In this document: one piece after another, positions 44,869 to 56,900 of the stretch
How the letters are laid out: the number at the start of each line of letters is the position of its first letter
Position numbering within the stretch: position 1 is the first letter of the stretch
Origin: Myxococcales bacterium
GTDB lineage: Bacteria > Myxococcota_A > UBA9160 > SMWR01
Reading direction: 5' to 3'
Assembly: GCA_022561775.1 (NCBI GenBank)
Contig: JADFQO010000003.1
Coordinates: 18,501 to 82,500 of the forward strand
Length of the DNA: 64,000 nt
Made by a program: the position numbers and the translations under genes
Notes under the pieces: model-generated
Told to the model about the DNA's origin: nothing
Database searches by the model: none
Seen by the model: the letters and a program-made list of their open reading frames with translations, nothing else

Positions 44869-46562
44869 GGCGTCGAGGCCTTTCGGGCTTGGCGCCATTG
44901 CGCGCGTGTGTACTCGAGGTCGATGAGAATCCCGGATTGCAGCGGTCCGCCGAGTCGGAGGGCTCGCTCGAAACAATCGATCGCTTCGCGGTACTCGCCG
45001 CGAACCCGGTGGGCCTGCCCGGTCGATCGCAACCAGGTCTGGGTCTCGAGGCCTCTCGATCGAGCGAATTCGATCCAGCGCCCGGCGATCTCGTCGATCA
45101 GCTCGTGGAACACCGGTTCTCGTGAGATCGGTTCGAACCGTGGATCGGCTGAGAATCTCGCCATGTGGCCGAGGCTTCTATCTGCGGCTGCCCGCAGCTC
45201 TCTGACGGCGGTTTCTGCGTCTCGTTGCTGCGCGGCCAGCAGTGCGCGGTAGTAGGAGGCGTTCGCTCCGTTGGGGTATCGGAGGGCGCCGCTCCGGAGC
45301 AGCAGCACCTCCTCGTGCCACAGCGCGGCACGCGCGTGACTGCGAATCCCAAATCCGATCACCACGAGGGCGGTGCTGACGGCGACCAGCCCGTTCGCGA
45401 TCGACGTCCAGCGGATTCGGGCCTCGCGATCGGCAATCGTCGGCCACCAGCTCGCGCGAAATTCCGTCGCGGCCAATAGGGATCCACCGATCAGCCCGGG
45501 CAGGATGAAGTAGAGATAGCGATCCGCCATCGGGTGCATGAAGGGCCAGATCTGAGAAATGGGTCCGAAAGAGGCGGCCGCCACGATCCAGTAGGCGGCT
45601 TCAGCACTGCGTGCGCGAAGCGTCGCAATCGTTCGCCAGGCGAGTAGAACGGCGGCCAGGAAGCCGCCGATCCACCATGGATCTAGGATTGATTTAACCG
45701 GTTCGGGCTCTTGAAACGCCGACACTCCATACGAGGTGGCGGCCATGACGAGATAGCGGGCCCAGAAAGAGAAAATCGAACGGATCTGTACCCAGCGATC
45801 CGGGTAGGGTGAGACGTCGGTTGCCACCTGGGCGTTGAGTTCCGGTATCGCGTACAGGATGGCGACGACCACCCAGCCCGCGAGCCAGACCCACTGTCTG
45901 CTCGCGTCGCGCCGCGACCAGCTGAGGGCGGCGGCCATCGGAAGGGCGGCCATGGCGGAAGCCTTCGTGAGCAGGCCGAGCGCGAACAGTGCGAGGGCCA
46001 GCGCCGGGTGGCGGCGTTGCGAGAGCACGGCGCCGAGCGCAAACGCGAGTGCCGCATCGGTCTTGAGCTGCGAAATCCAGGCGACGGCTTCGACATTGGC
46101 GGGATGGACCGCAAAGATCAGCCCGGCCAGGAGTGCAGCGACCCGCGGAACGCGAGTCGCGATCAGCAGCGCGATCAGCAAGACGCAGCCGAGTGCGTGG
46201 ATCACCGCGTTGACGACGTGGTATCCGAGCGTGTCGCTGCCAAAGAGCGCTTTTTCCAGCGCGTGAAACAGCAGCATCACGGGCGCGTAGTTCACGCCGT
46301 GAATCGCCGCGCCCCCAAAGGGGTCGAAGATCGCGATCAGGCTTTCCTGGTTGAACGGATTCAGGTAGGGGTGCCTCACGATCATCGAGTAGTCGTCATT
46401 GATGAATGCACCGTCGAGCGCGGGCTGAAGGACGGCGAGCGAAATCGCCGCGAATGCGAACCAGAGCAGGACTGCGTGGGAGAGGGAAAGACCGTCGAAT
46501 TCCGTTGAGTCGCGCAGCGTTGGCTGCACGCGCGTGCGCGGCTCGGCTGACATGGGGGCCAT
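44865..46562 (-). CDS. multi-TM glycosyltransferase-like protein with C-terminal TPR
   Basis: 565 residues from ATG 46562 (ATG 46553 is also possible). About ten or eleven TM segments: LQPALDGAFINDDYSMIVRH, LFHALEKALFGSDTLGYHVV, GLIFAVHPANVEAVAWISQL. The early Asp-Asp in a luminal loop and the overall layout resemble protein O-mannosyltransferase/TMTC-like GT-C enzymes. A soluble tail has TPR-like repeats (GALRYPNGANASYYRALLAA, EYREAIDCFERALRLGG). It probably transfers a sugar from a lipid carrier to a protein or lipid outside the cytoplasm; the substrate is unknown. The stop overlaps the next gene's start. Confidence 0.75.
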   Translation of the reverse strand: MAPMSAEPRTRVQPTLRDSTEFDGLSLSHAVLLWFAFAAISLAVLQPALDGAFINDDYSMIVRHPYLNPFNQESLIAIFDPFGGAAIHGVNYAPVMLLFHALEKALFGSDTLGYHVVNAVIHALGCVLLIALLIATRVPRVAALLAGLIFAVHPANVEAVAWISQLKTDAALAFALGAVLSQRRHPALALALFALGLLTKASAMAALPMAAALSWSRRDASRQWVWLAGWVVVAILYAIPELNAQVATDVSPYPDRWVQIRSIFSFWARYLVMAATSYGVSAFQEPEPVKSILDPWWIGGFLAAVLLAWRTIATLRARSAEAAYWIVAAASFGPISQIWPFMHPMADRYLYFILPGLIGGSLLAATEFRASWWPTIADREARIRWTSIANGLVAVSTALVVIGFGIRSHARAALWHEEVLLLRSGALRYPNGANASYYRALLAAQQRDAETAVRELRAAADRSLGHMARFSADPRFEPISREPVFHELIDEIAGRWIEFARSRGLETQTWLRSTGQAHRVRGEYREAIDCFERALRLGGPLQSGILIDLEYTRAQWRQARKASTP

Positions 46563-46748
46563 TCTACCGGCCGCCCCATCGAAGATCACGATCGGAGAGC
46601 GCCTGGCGTCTGCTCCGAGGGAGCCGGGGGGAAGGGCCTCCCCTCTCCGCACCCGAGCAAGCAGCCTCGCAGACGAATCCGACCGGGAGTCTGGCCCAGG
46701 ATGTGGAATGAGGATGGTCGCGCGTGTTCTCGGTAGGTTAGAACCCGC

Positions 46749-48176
46749 CTAGCTGAGATCGGATGCGATTGCGTCGCCGGCGCGCCAGCCGAGCAGCAGG
46801 TCTCCCTCGAACCCCAGCGCACCGAGCGTCCCGCGGTCCAACACGTAGGCCGGGGTGCGGGAGACCGGCCGCAAAGGAGCCCCGGCGGGCCAACTGCCCT
46901 CGCCACGAGGGTCGGCGAGGATTTCGTCCTGGTCCCAGAGCGGCGCCCGGCAGGCCACGCGCACCCACCCCTCCCTCCCGAGCGGGAACAGACTGGCCAC
47001 ACCAGCCTCGATCTCATCTCGAACAGCGTCGACTGTCGCGTCGATCGGGACGACTGCCGACGCCACGAGATCGACCGGATCGCCCCCGTCGGGGTTCTCG
47101 AAAACCCGCAGGCGAATCAGATTGGTTCCCGAAATCTTCTCGGAGAGATTCCCAACGCGGATCACCCGCGCCGCCATTCCTTCGGGCAGCGCTCGGCGCG
47201 GGCCGCGAAGATGCAGCCCCAATCTTTGCTGGCTGGCGGCGGGACCCTTCAGCAACTCGGGGATCGGGCCCTTTGGGATGGCATCTCTGAGCGCCGGCAG
47301 AGGCGCGTTGATCACGAGCGCTCTGCCCGCACAGACCTCGGGCGATCGCTCGAGTTCGATCGCGGGTTGGTTTCCGGCCGATACGAGTCGGAAGGCGCCG
47401 CGAAGTTGGCGAATTTCTCCATAGAGTGACTCGATGCGCTGATCGAGCAGACCCCTGAGCCAGCGATGACCCTCCACCATTTCGGCAGCGCCGCCGAGTG
47501 CTGCTCCGAGCAGCCGCGTTTGAATGGTTGTGGGCGGTTCGATCTCTGCAAAATCCGAGAGCGCGCGCAGTTGTGCGTCGCAGAAGGCCGCCAGCGGGCT
47601 CGCTTCGGCCACCGCGCGTCCGACGGGATCCGCGATTCGGTTGCGCGGGTTCGACTGCGCTTGGGGCTCTTGCGGCAGCGACGGAGCCCTTCGCGACAAG
47701 CGGGGTATGCGCCTGCTGCCGGTGTAGATCTTGGCATTCAGAAGTGTGCGCTGTTGCGCTTCGCAACCCTCTCGGAGCGAAGCGACCAGGTTGCGAGCAG
47801 TCTGTTCGGGTGAGAGATTCCACGCCTCGAGCTCTTCGGCCGTCCGGTCCGCGTCGCCGACGTCTACCCGCGCCTTCGGGAGCGCCACCTGGTAGGCGGG
47901 AAAGGCCGCGCGGATCCGTCTGCGATCGATGAGCGGGATTCCCAACGCCTTGAGGCAGGAGCCGAGCACCCCGTCGCTCCCACTTCCCGCCATCATGAAG
48001 GGCTCGCGGATTCCGGGGTATGCGACGGCAGCGGCGTGTTCCTCGAGAATCAGCACGCGGAGGCCGCGCATACCGAGCCGGATCGCCGCGATGAGGCCCG
48101 GCAGCGCACTTCCGAGCACGACCGCGTCCCATCGCCGGACGCGAAAGGTACAACCAACGGGCGGGAGCCCGCGCAT
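46749..48176 (-). CDS. FAD-dependent NAD(P)-binding oxidoreductase, amine-oxidase/desaturase-like
   Basis: 475 residues from ATG 48176, which overlaps the purM stop by one base (TGATG). The N-terminal Rossmann segment WDAVVLGSALPGLIAAIRLG-MRGLRVLILEE is a slightly off-pattern dinucleotide-binding fold (GSALPG instead of GxGxxG). The middle has helices seen in phytoene-desaturase/amine-oxidase-like proteins and the end has LGFEGDLLLGWRAGDAIASD, a typical C-terminal FAD contact. No specific substrate is suggested. About 186 bases follow before the next gene and hold nothing clear. Confidence 0.7.
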   Translation of the reverse strand: MRGLPPVGCTFRVRRWDAVVLGSALPGLIAAIRLGMRGLRVLILEEHAAAVAYPGIREPFMMAGSGSDGVLGSCLKALGIPLIDRRRIRAAFPAYQVALPKARVDVGDADRTAEELEAWNLSPEQTARNLVASLREGCEAQQRTLLNAKIYTGSRRIPRLSRRAPSLPQEPQAQSNPRNRIADPVGRAVAEASPLAAFCDAQLRALSDFAEIEPPTTIQTRLLGAALGGAAEMVEGHRWLRGLLDQRIESLYGEIRQLRGAFRLVSAGNQPAIELERSPEVCAGRALVINAPLPALRDAIPKGPIPELLKGPAASQQRLGLHLRGPRRALPEGMAARVIRVGNLSEKISGTNLIRLRVFENPDGGDPVDLVASAVVPIDATVDAVRDEIEAGVASLFPLGREGWVRVACRAPLWDQDEILADPRGEGSWPAGAPLRPVSRTPAYVLDRGTLGALGFEGDLLLGWRAGDAIASDLS

Positions 48177-49282
48177 CAGTCTCCGGCCGCCGCTCGTGGT
48201 CCGAAGACGAGAGTGGGTTCGTCGGGCCCCTTCGCTTCGACGGTTCCGATCCGGTAGGCCCGCTCGCTGAGTGCGGAGAGTCGGTCGAGGATTTCGTCCG
48301 TCTGCTCGGGTGGAACGATCGCGACCATTCCGATTCCGCAGTTGAAGACGCGAAGCATTTCCCGATCGGAGATGCCGCCGATGCGCTGAATCAGCTCGAA
48401 AACCGGCGGGCGCGGCCACGATTTCGGATCGATCTGCGCCTGCACGCCATTGGGCAGTACGCGGGGCAGGTTGCCTTCGAACCCTCCCCCGGTGATGTGA
48501 GCGATCCCTTTGACGGTAAAATCGCGGACCAGGTTGAGAACCGGCTTGACGTAGATCCGCGTCGGCGCCATCAGGGAAGCCGCAAGCGAAGTGTTCAGTT
48601 CCGGATTTTCCGCGCGCATCTCCAGCTGGCCTGCCTTGATCCCCGCTTTGACGATCTTTCGAACCAGCGAAAACCCGTTGCTGTGGAAACCACTCGAAGC
48701 GAGCCCGAGAATGTCGTCGCCGTGGCTGATCTCCGATCCGTCGACGATCTGATCGCGTTCAACGACGCCCACACCAAAACCGACGAGCTCGATCTCGCCC
48801 TTGGCGTGGGCTCCCGGCATCGTTGCCGTTTCTCCGCCGAGCAGCGCACAACCAGCCCTTCGGCAGCCTTCCGCGATACCGCGTAGGGTTTGCTTGGCGA
48901 GTTCCAGATCGAGTCGGTTCATCGCCAGGTAATCGAGGAAGACGATCGGCTCGGCGCCCTGCACGATGAGGTCGTTGACCACCATCGCCACACAGTCGAT
49001 TCCCACCGTGTCGTAGCGGCCCAACTCGGCGGCGAGTTTGAGTTTGGTTCCGACACCATCGGCGCCCGCGACGAAGACCGGATTTTCGTATCGATCCGGG
49101 GCCTTGAAGAGCCCCGCGAAGCCGCCGATCGACGACAGGATTTCCGGCCGCAAGGTGGGTCGGGTGATCTCCGCAATCGCGGAGATGAATTCCTCGTCGT
49201 GGTCGAGGTCTACCCCCGCACTCGCGTAGGTGGGGGCGGTCGGGTCGTCGGATTTCGAACGCTTCGAGGGCTTTTTGCTCAC
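48176..49282 (-). CDS. purM: phosphoribosylformylglycinamidine cyclo-ligase
   Basis: 368 residues from GTG 49282, just after a short polar lead (VSKKPSKRSKSDDPTAP); the frame is open upstream but that would cross the divergent gene. Family motifs are clear: TYASAGVDLD, FVAGADGVGTKLKLA, GIDCVAMVVNDLIVQGAEP, FLDYLA, ALLGGETATMPG and AHITGGGFEGNLPRVLP. PurM makes aminoimidazole ribotide from FGAM in purine synthesis. purN, its usual neighbour, is absent. Only 59 bases separate it from the divergent glycosyltransferase. Confidence 0.96.
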   Translation of the reverse strand: MSKKPSKRSKSDDPTAPTYASAGVDLDHDEEFISAIAEITRPTLRPEILSSIGGFAGLFKAPDRYENPVFVAGADGVGTKLKLAAELGRYDTVGIDCVAMVVNDLIVQGAEPIVFLDYLAMNRLDLELAKQTLRGIAEGCRRAGCALLGGETATMPGAHAKGEIELVGFGVGVVERDQIVDGSEISHGDDILGLASSGFHSNGFSLVRKIVKAGIKAGQLEMRAENPELNTSLAASLMAPTRIYVKPVLNLVRDFTVKGIAHITGGGFEGNLPRVLPNGVQAQIDPKSWPRPPVFELIQRIGGISDREMLRVFNCGIGMVAIVPPEQTDEILDRLSALSERAYRIGTVEAKGPDEPTLVFGPRAAAGD

Positions 49283-49341
49283 GTCCGATGGATAGGCGAG
49301 TCGCCCAAGGCCTGTCAAACGGAAGTTGCTATGGTCGGCCG

Positions 49342-50010
49342 GTGAGGCTCTCGGTGGTGATTCCAGCGTTGAACGAAGCGAATTGGATCGTTGGTGCCAT
49401 CGAAAGTGCACGCGCACCGGGTGTCGAAGTCGTCGTGGTCGATGGCGGTAGCCGGGATGCGACGCGGGAGCTCGCGGTCGCCGCCGGGGTGCGCGTCGTG
49501 AGCAGCCCGGCCGGCCGAGCCGAGCAGCTCGCCGCGGGAGTCCGCGTGAGCTGCGGAGACACGATTCTCCTGCTCCACGCCGATACCCGGTTGCCCTCCG
49601 GGTTCGATCAGGCCGTCGCGAGCGCCCTTGAAGACGTCCGGACGATCGGCGGTGCGTTTCGCATGCGGTTCGAGGAAGCCGGTTGGGCGCTGCGCGTGGT
49701 CGAGTGGGGGGCGCGGTTGCGGGTTGCGGTCTTCGGTCTGCCGTACGGCGACCAGGCGCTCTTCGTGAGGCGTCGAATCCTCGAAGCGATCGGTGGCGTT
49801 CCACGCGTGCCCATCATGGAAGACCTCGATCTGGTGAAGGCGATGCGCGGTACCGGACGGTTGGCGATGCTCGATCTGTCGGTATCGACGTCCGCGCGCC
49901 GATATCGGGCCCGAGGAGTCGCGCGAACGCTGTTTCGAAACGCGGTAGCGACCGTGGCGTGGCTGTTCGGCGTCGATCGTCAGCGCGTCGCGGGCTGGTA
50001 CCGCCGGTGA
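49342..50010 (+). CDS. family 2 glycosyltransferase, TIGR04283-type
   Basis: 222 residues from GTG 49342 (MRLSVVIPALNEANWIVGAI). A GT2 fold with DDG-type nucleotide-sugar site VVVVDGGSRDATRELA, AGRAEQLAAGVRVSCGDTIL, LLLHADTRLP, GGAFRMRF, GLPYGDQALFVRRRIL and a VPIMEDLDLVKAMRG acceptor region. The size and the LPYGDQ and PIMED motifs match the TIGR04283 group (some linked to arsenosugar synthesis). No arsenic gene is near, so the sugar and acceptor are unknown. It overlaps the ABC exporter gene by GTGA. Confidence 0.85.
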   Translation: MRLSVVIPALNEANWIVGAIESARAPGVEVVVVDGGSRDATRELAVAAGVRVVSSPAGRAEQLAAGVRVSCGDTILLLHADTRLPSGFDQAVASALEDVRTIGGAFRMRFEEAGWALRVVEWGARLRVAVFGLPYGDQALFVRRRILEAIGGVPRVPIMEDLDLVKAMRGTGRLAMLDLSVSTSARRYRARGVARTLFRNAVATVAWLFGVDRQRVAGWYRR

Positions 50011-51811
50011 GCAGCGCCGAGCAGATTGCGGCCCAGCGCGCGGGCCGCAGTTCCGTGAGCGCAGCGATTGCGCGGCTGTCGGAATACATCGCGAGAAGTC
50101 GCACCTACTACGCGATCTGGTCTGTGATTACACTTGCCTATGTCGCGACCTTCCTGATCGTGCCGGAGCTCACGGGGCGAACGGTCGGAGCCATCGAAAA
50201 TGGCGAACCCGCCGATGTCGTCGTCCGCATGGCGATCTGGCTGGCGGCGGTCGGTGTCCTGGGCGGCGTGCTCCGCTACTACTCGCGCGTCCTTGTCTTC
50301 AATGCCGCTCGCCATATCGAATATGAGCTGCGCAACGACCTCTTCGCGCACTTGCAGCGCCTTCCCCAGTCGTTCTTCCTGACCTGGCGGACGGGCGACT
50401 TGATGAGTCGTTGTGTCAACGACCTCAACTCGGTGCGGATGCTTCTCGGTCCGGGCCTGCTCTCGGTCGTGCAGACTCCGCTGCTCTATGTGGGTGCGCT
50501 GGCGATGATGTTCTCCAAGGACTGGCAGCTCGCGCTGCTGGTTCTCGTCCCCTACCCGCTGTTCATCCTGCTCGCGCGCAGTTTCGGGCGCGGGTTGCAC
50601 CGCTGGAACATCGAGGTCCAGGAGGGCCTCGGCGAACTCTCGAATCAGCTGCAGGAAACGATCTCCGGGATTTCCGTGGTGAAGACCCACGCGATGGAAG
50701 ACATCACCAGGGATCGGTTTGCGAAATCGAATGAGACCCTGTTTCGTCGCCAGCTGAAGTTGGTTCGCGTGAGCGGCGCGATGCCGGCAATCATCGGGCT
50801 GCTCCCGAGTCTGGCGATGCTGATCATCCTCTGGGTCGGCGGAGCGAAGATCCTGGCCGGCCGGATGACGACGGCAGAATTCTTTACTTTCGCGATGTTG
50901 ATCTACCAGTTGACCTTTCCGACCTTCATCATGGGTTGGGTGTTCTCGTTGATCCAGCGCGGCGCGGCGGCCATGCAGCGCATCGACGAGGTGCTGACGA
51001 TCGAGCCCTCGATCGCCGACCGCCCCGACGCCATCGCTGTGGAGACGTTGCGCGGTGAGATCGAGTTCCGCGATCTCACCTTCCACTATCCGCCATTCAG
51101 TCGAGAAGCCGCGCTGCGCGAAATCTCGCTGACGATTCCGGCGGGGACGACGCTCGGCATCGTGGGCCCCGTCGGCTCGGGCAAGAGCACGCTCGCATCG
51201 CTGATCCCGCGGCTGTTCGAGGTCGATGACGGCTGCTTGTTCATCGATGGCATCGACGTGAACCGCCTGAAACTCCGGACGCTGCGTTCTCACATCGCGA
51301 TGGTTCCGCAGGATTCTTTTCTGTTTTCGATGACGCTCGCGGAGAACGTCGCCTACGGCCTGTCCGAAGCGGACCCGAAGCGAGTCGCCCAGGCCGTCGA
51401 GCGCGCACAGCTCGCCAAGGATCTCGCCGAATTGCCCCAGGGGCTGGCGACCGTGGTTGGCGAGCGCGGCGTGATGCTCTCGGGTGGGCAGCGCCAGCGC
51501 ACCGCGCTCGCGCGAGCGCTCGCGCTCGATCCGAGCATCCTGATTCTGGATGACACGCTCTCGAGCGTCGACGCCGCGACCGAGCAGGCGATCCAGCGAA
51601 GCCTCGCCGAGGTCTTCGCGGGACGCACCGTGGTCTGCATCTCCCACCGCATCAGCAGCGTTCGCGGTTGCGATCAGATCGTCGTCCTCGAGGGCGGGCG
51701 CATCACCGAGCGCGGCAGCCACCGGGAACTGCTGCTCGCGGGGGGCTTCTACGCGCGGACCGCGCGCCAGCAGGTGCTCGAGGAAGAACTCGATGGAATA
51801 GGAGCCGTCGC

Positions 51812-51815
<4 letters not shown>
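50007..51815 (+). CDS. ABC exporter half-transporter, degenerate-site subunit
   Basis: 602 residues from GTG 50007, overlapping the glycosyltransferase stop; an open frame extends upstream but falls within that gene. A six-TM domain (about 20-320) precedes an ATPase with Walker A GPVGSGKSTLASL, Q-loop MVPQDSFLFSMTLAENV, signature LSGGQRQRTALARA and Walker B LILDDTLSSVD. The catalytic Glu after Walker B is Asp (DD-T), as in MdlA/TmrA-type halves of heterodimeric exporters. It overlaps its partner gene by ATGA. Substrate (lipid, peptide or drug) is unknown. Confidence 0.92.
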
Positions 51816-53710
<1,895 letters not shown>

Positions 53711-53915
53711 CGCCAGCCCGCGAGTTGCCGGGTGCGAGCCTTCCATCGACGAAGGCGGGTCAAATCTGCCCCAACGAATCGGTTGCAATTGCCCCCATTG
53801 GAGTGGTACCACTTTGCAGTCCCCCAACGTCCCCCACTCGGCGTCGTAACTAGCACCACCGCATGGGCTGGTGGCCCAGCGGTGCGCGCGTGCTGATGGT
53901 TACAGCGAGGATCGA

Positions 53916-56900
53916 GTGAAGCTCAAAAGCCTGGAACTCCACGGCTTCAAATCGTTCGTGGACAAGACCGCGCTGGTCTTCAAGCCCGGCGTGACCGCGG
54001 TGGTCGGGCCCAACGGCTGCGGCAAATCGAACGTCGTCGACGCCATGCGCTGGGTGATGGGCGAGCAGTCGGCCCGCCGCCTGCGCGGCAAGGCCATGGA
54101 AGACGTGATCTTCCAGGGATCCGAGGGGCGCAGCCCCGTGGGGATGGCCGAGGTGGTCCTCACCTTTGACAACAGCGGTGGGGGCGGGCCGCCCGCGTTT
54201 TCGTCCTACGCGGAAATCCAGATCACCCGGCGCCTCTACCGGACCGGCGAGTCCGAATACCTCATCAATCGCACGCCGTGCCGGATGCGCGACGTGCACG
54301 ACTTTTTTCGGGATACCGGCATCGGCACCAAGGGCTACACGATCGTCGAGCAGGGGCGGATCGCCGAGATCATCTCCGCGAAGGCCGAAGAGCGGCGGAT
54401 CCTGATCGAAGAGGCGGCCGGCATCGGCAAGTACAAGGCCCGGCGCCGCGAGGCCGAATCCAAGATAGGCTTGACGGAGCAGAATCTGCTGCGGATCACC
54501 GATGTGCTCGCCGAGATTCGCCGGCAGATCAATTCGATCGACCGCCAAGCCAAGAAGGCCGCCCGCTACAAGCGGCTTCGCGAGACCCTGCGGGTCTTGG
54601 AACTCTCGATCGCCGCCGACGAGCGGCGTGCCCGCGCGGAGGAGAACGAAGCCGCGAAGGCGCGCCTTGCGGCGCTCAGCGAAGAGGTCGCGGACCTCGA
54701 ATCCTCCCTCGCCCAGCGAGAACTGACCGTCCAGGCCAAACGCCTCGAACTCGCGGAGTCGGAGCGGATCCTGACCCACGGCAACGAGAGCCTGCTGACC
54801 CTGCGCACCGACATCAAGCACCACGAGGGGCAGATCGAGTTTGGCCGCAGGGAGCGCGATTCGCTTGCCGAAACGATTGCCGCCCGGCGCGGGGAGCTCG
54901 AGCGACTGAGCGAGCAGTTCCGGCTCCAGGAAGTCGAAGCCGAAGGCGCCGCAGACGAGCTGCGATCGACCGAGGGCGCGACCGCTTCGGATTCTGAACT
55001 GCTGGCCGGCAGCGAAGCAGCGGTCATCGAGGCCCGCGAGCGGCTTCGGGAAATCGAGCGCGAACGAGAGATCGCCAACGGCGCACTCGTCGAGGCGCTC
55101 ACGAGCATCGCGCGGTCGGAGGATCGACTCTCCAGCATCGACGACCGCCGGGCCGAGATCGACGGTCGGATTCGCGCTTCGGACGACGTGATGGAGGTCG
55201 GGCAGTCCGAATCTTCGCGAGCGGACAGCGAACAGCGGGAGCTCGAGGAGGGATTGCGCAATCTGCTCGCCGAGCGAGATCGCTTCATGGGTTTGATGCG
55301 GCGCGCTCTCGATACCCATGAGCAGGCAGCCGCTCGAGCCCGGCAGGCGGCCGAAGAGCTGCGAGAACTGCGCGAGCGGCGGGAGACGCGCAAGGCCCGG
55401 CTCGACTCCCTGCGGGAAGTCGTGGAGCGTCGTGACGACGTCGGGGAAGGCGCGCGGCATCTGCTCTCCGCAGAGGGCCCGCAGCGGCGGGATCTCGAGT
55501 TCCACGGCCTCGTGCGGGATCTGCTGGAGGTGGACCGCGAGGTCGAGCTTGCGGTCGAGGCCGTACTCGCCGAGCGCGCTGAGGCGATCGTGGTGGATCG
55601 GCCCGCCACCGCAATCGCGGCTGTGGAGCAGCTGCGCGCCGCCCAGGCCGGTCGCAGCGTACTCGTGTCGGTGTCCAGCAGCGAGCCCGACGTGACGGGA
55701 TTCGTCCCACTCGGCCAGCCGCTTCTCGAGAGGGTCCGGCCGCGCCCCGGATTCGAAGGCCTCGCCCGCACGCTGCTCGGCGGCGTCAATCTGGTTGGCG
55801 ATCTTCGGGAGGTGTTGTCCGTCTACGGCGTTGGCCGCATCCCAGCGACGTTCGTGACGCTCGATGGCGATGTGCTGGCGACCGATGGCACCGTGCGCGG
55901 TGGCGCGGGAGCCGAGGGGCCGGGTCAGGGCTTGCTCGCCCGGATGGGCGAAGTGCGCGAGTTGGGGGTCGAGGTGGCCGACCTCGATCGGCAAGTGGCC
56001 GATGCGGAAGGAGCGAATCGGGATGCCGAGGCGCAGTTGGTCCGCGCTGCCGACGAACTCGACAATCTGCGAAACCGACACCACACCGCTGCGCTCGCCG
56101 TGGCGAATCACGAAAAGGATCTCGAGCGCACCCGCGAACGCGCCAAGGCCCTCGGAGAGGTCCACGAGGGTCGCGCCGCCGAGCGATCCGGGATTCTCGC
56201 GGAGATCGAGTCGCTGACCGGGGAACGCGCGCGCCTCGAGCGCACCCTCGAAGATGTGCGCGACGACCGTGCGAAGCAGCAGCGAGAACTCGACGCGCTC
56301 GTATTGCGGGCGGGTTCGTGCGGGCGCGAACTCAACCGATTGGAAACGATCGCAACCGAGCGTAGGGTGGAACACGCCGGTCGATCGGAGAAATGCGACC
56401 GGCTGCGTTCGATTCACGAACGCGCCGTCGCTGCGCTGGCGGAGACGCGAGATTGGATCGAGCGGCGCAACGGGGAAATCGCCGCCGCCGAGGCACGGCG
56501 TGAGGAGCTCGCCGAAACAATCGCGAGTTCCGAGAGGAGCCTGGAGCTCCAGCTTCGCGAGGAAGAGGCCGCTCGCGCGGGAAATGACGCGAAGCGCGAC
56601 GCCTATGAGCGGATCTCCGACCAGGCGGCGAGGCTCGACGAGGGCATCCGCGAGTTTCGAAGCGAAATCTCGAGCCGCCGTGAGCAGGTCAACGCGGCGG
56701 AGCTGCGCGGTCGGGAGCTGGAACTCACACTCGCGCACCTCGACGAGTCGATCCGGGACAAATGGGATGTGGAGATTGCGAGTTGGAGTCCGCCTTTGGC
56801 CGAGCCCGAGGCGCCGGCGACCGCGCCGCTCGAAGTCGAGGCCGAAGCGACTGGCAACGACGAAGAGGAAGGCGGAGCGCCCAATGCCGCGCGCGACGCC

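Noticed and set aside
53784..53812. TTGCAA-N17-GTACCA as a promoter for smc
   Set aside because: The -10 match is poor, so I did not list it as a feature.
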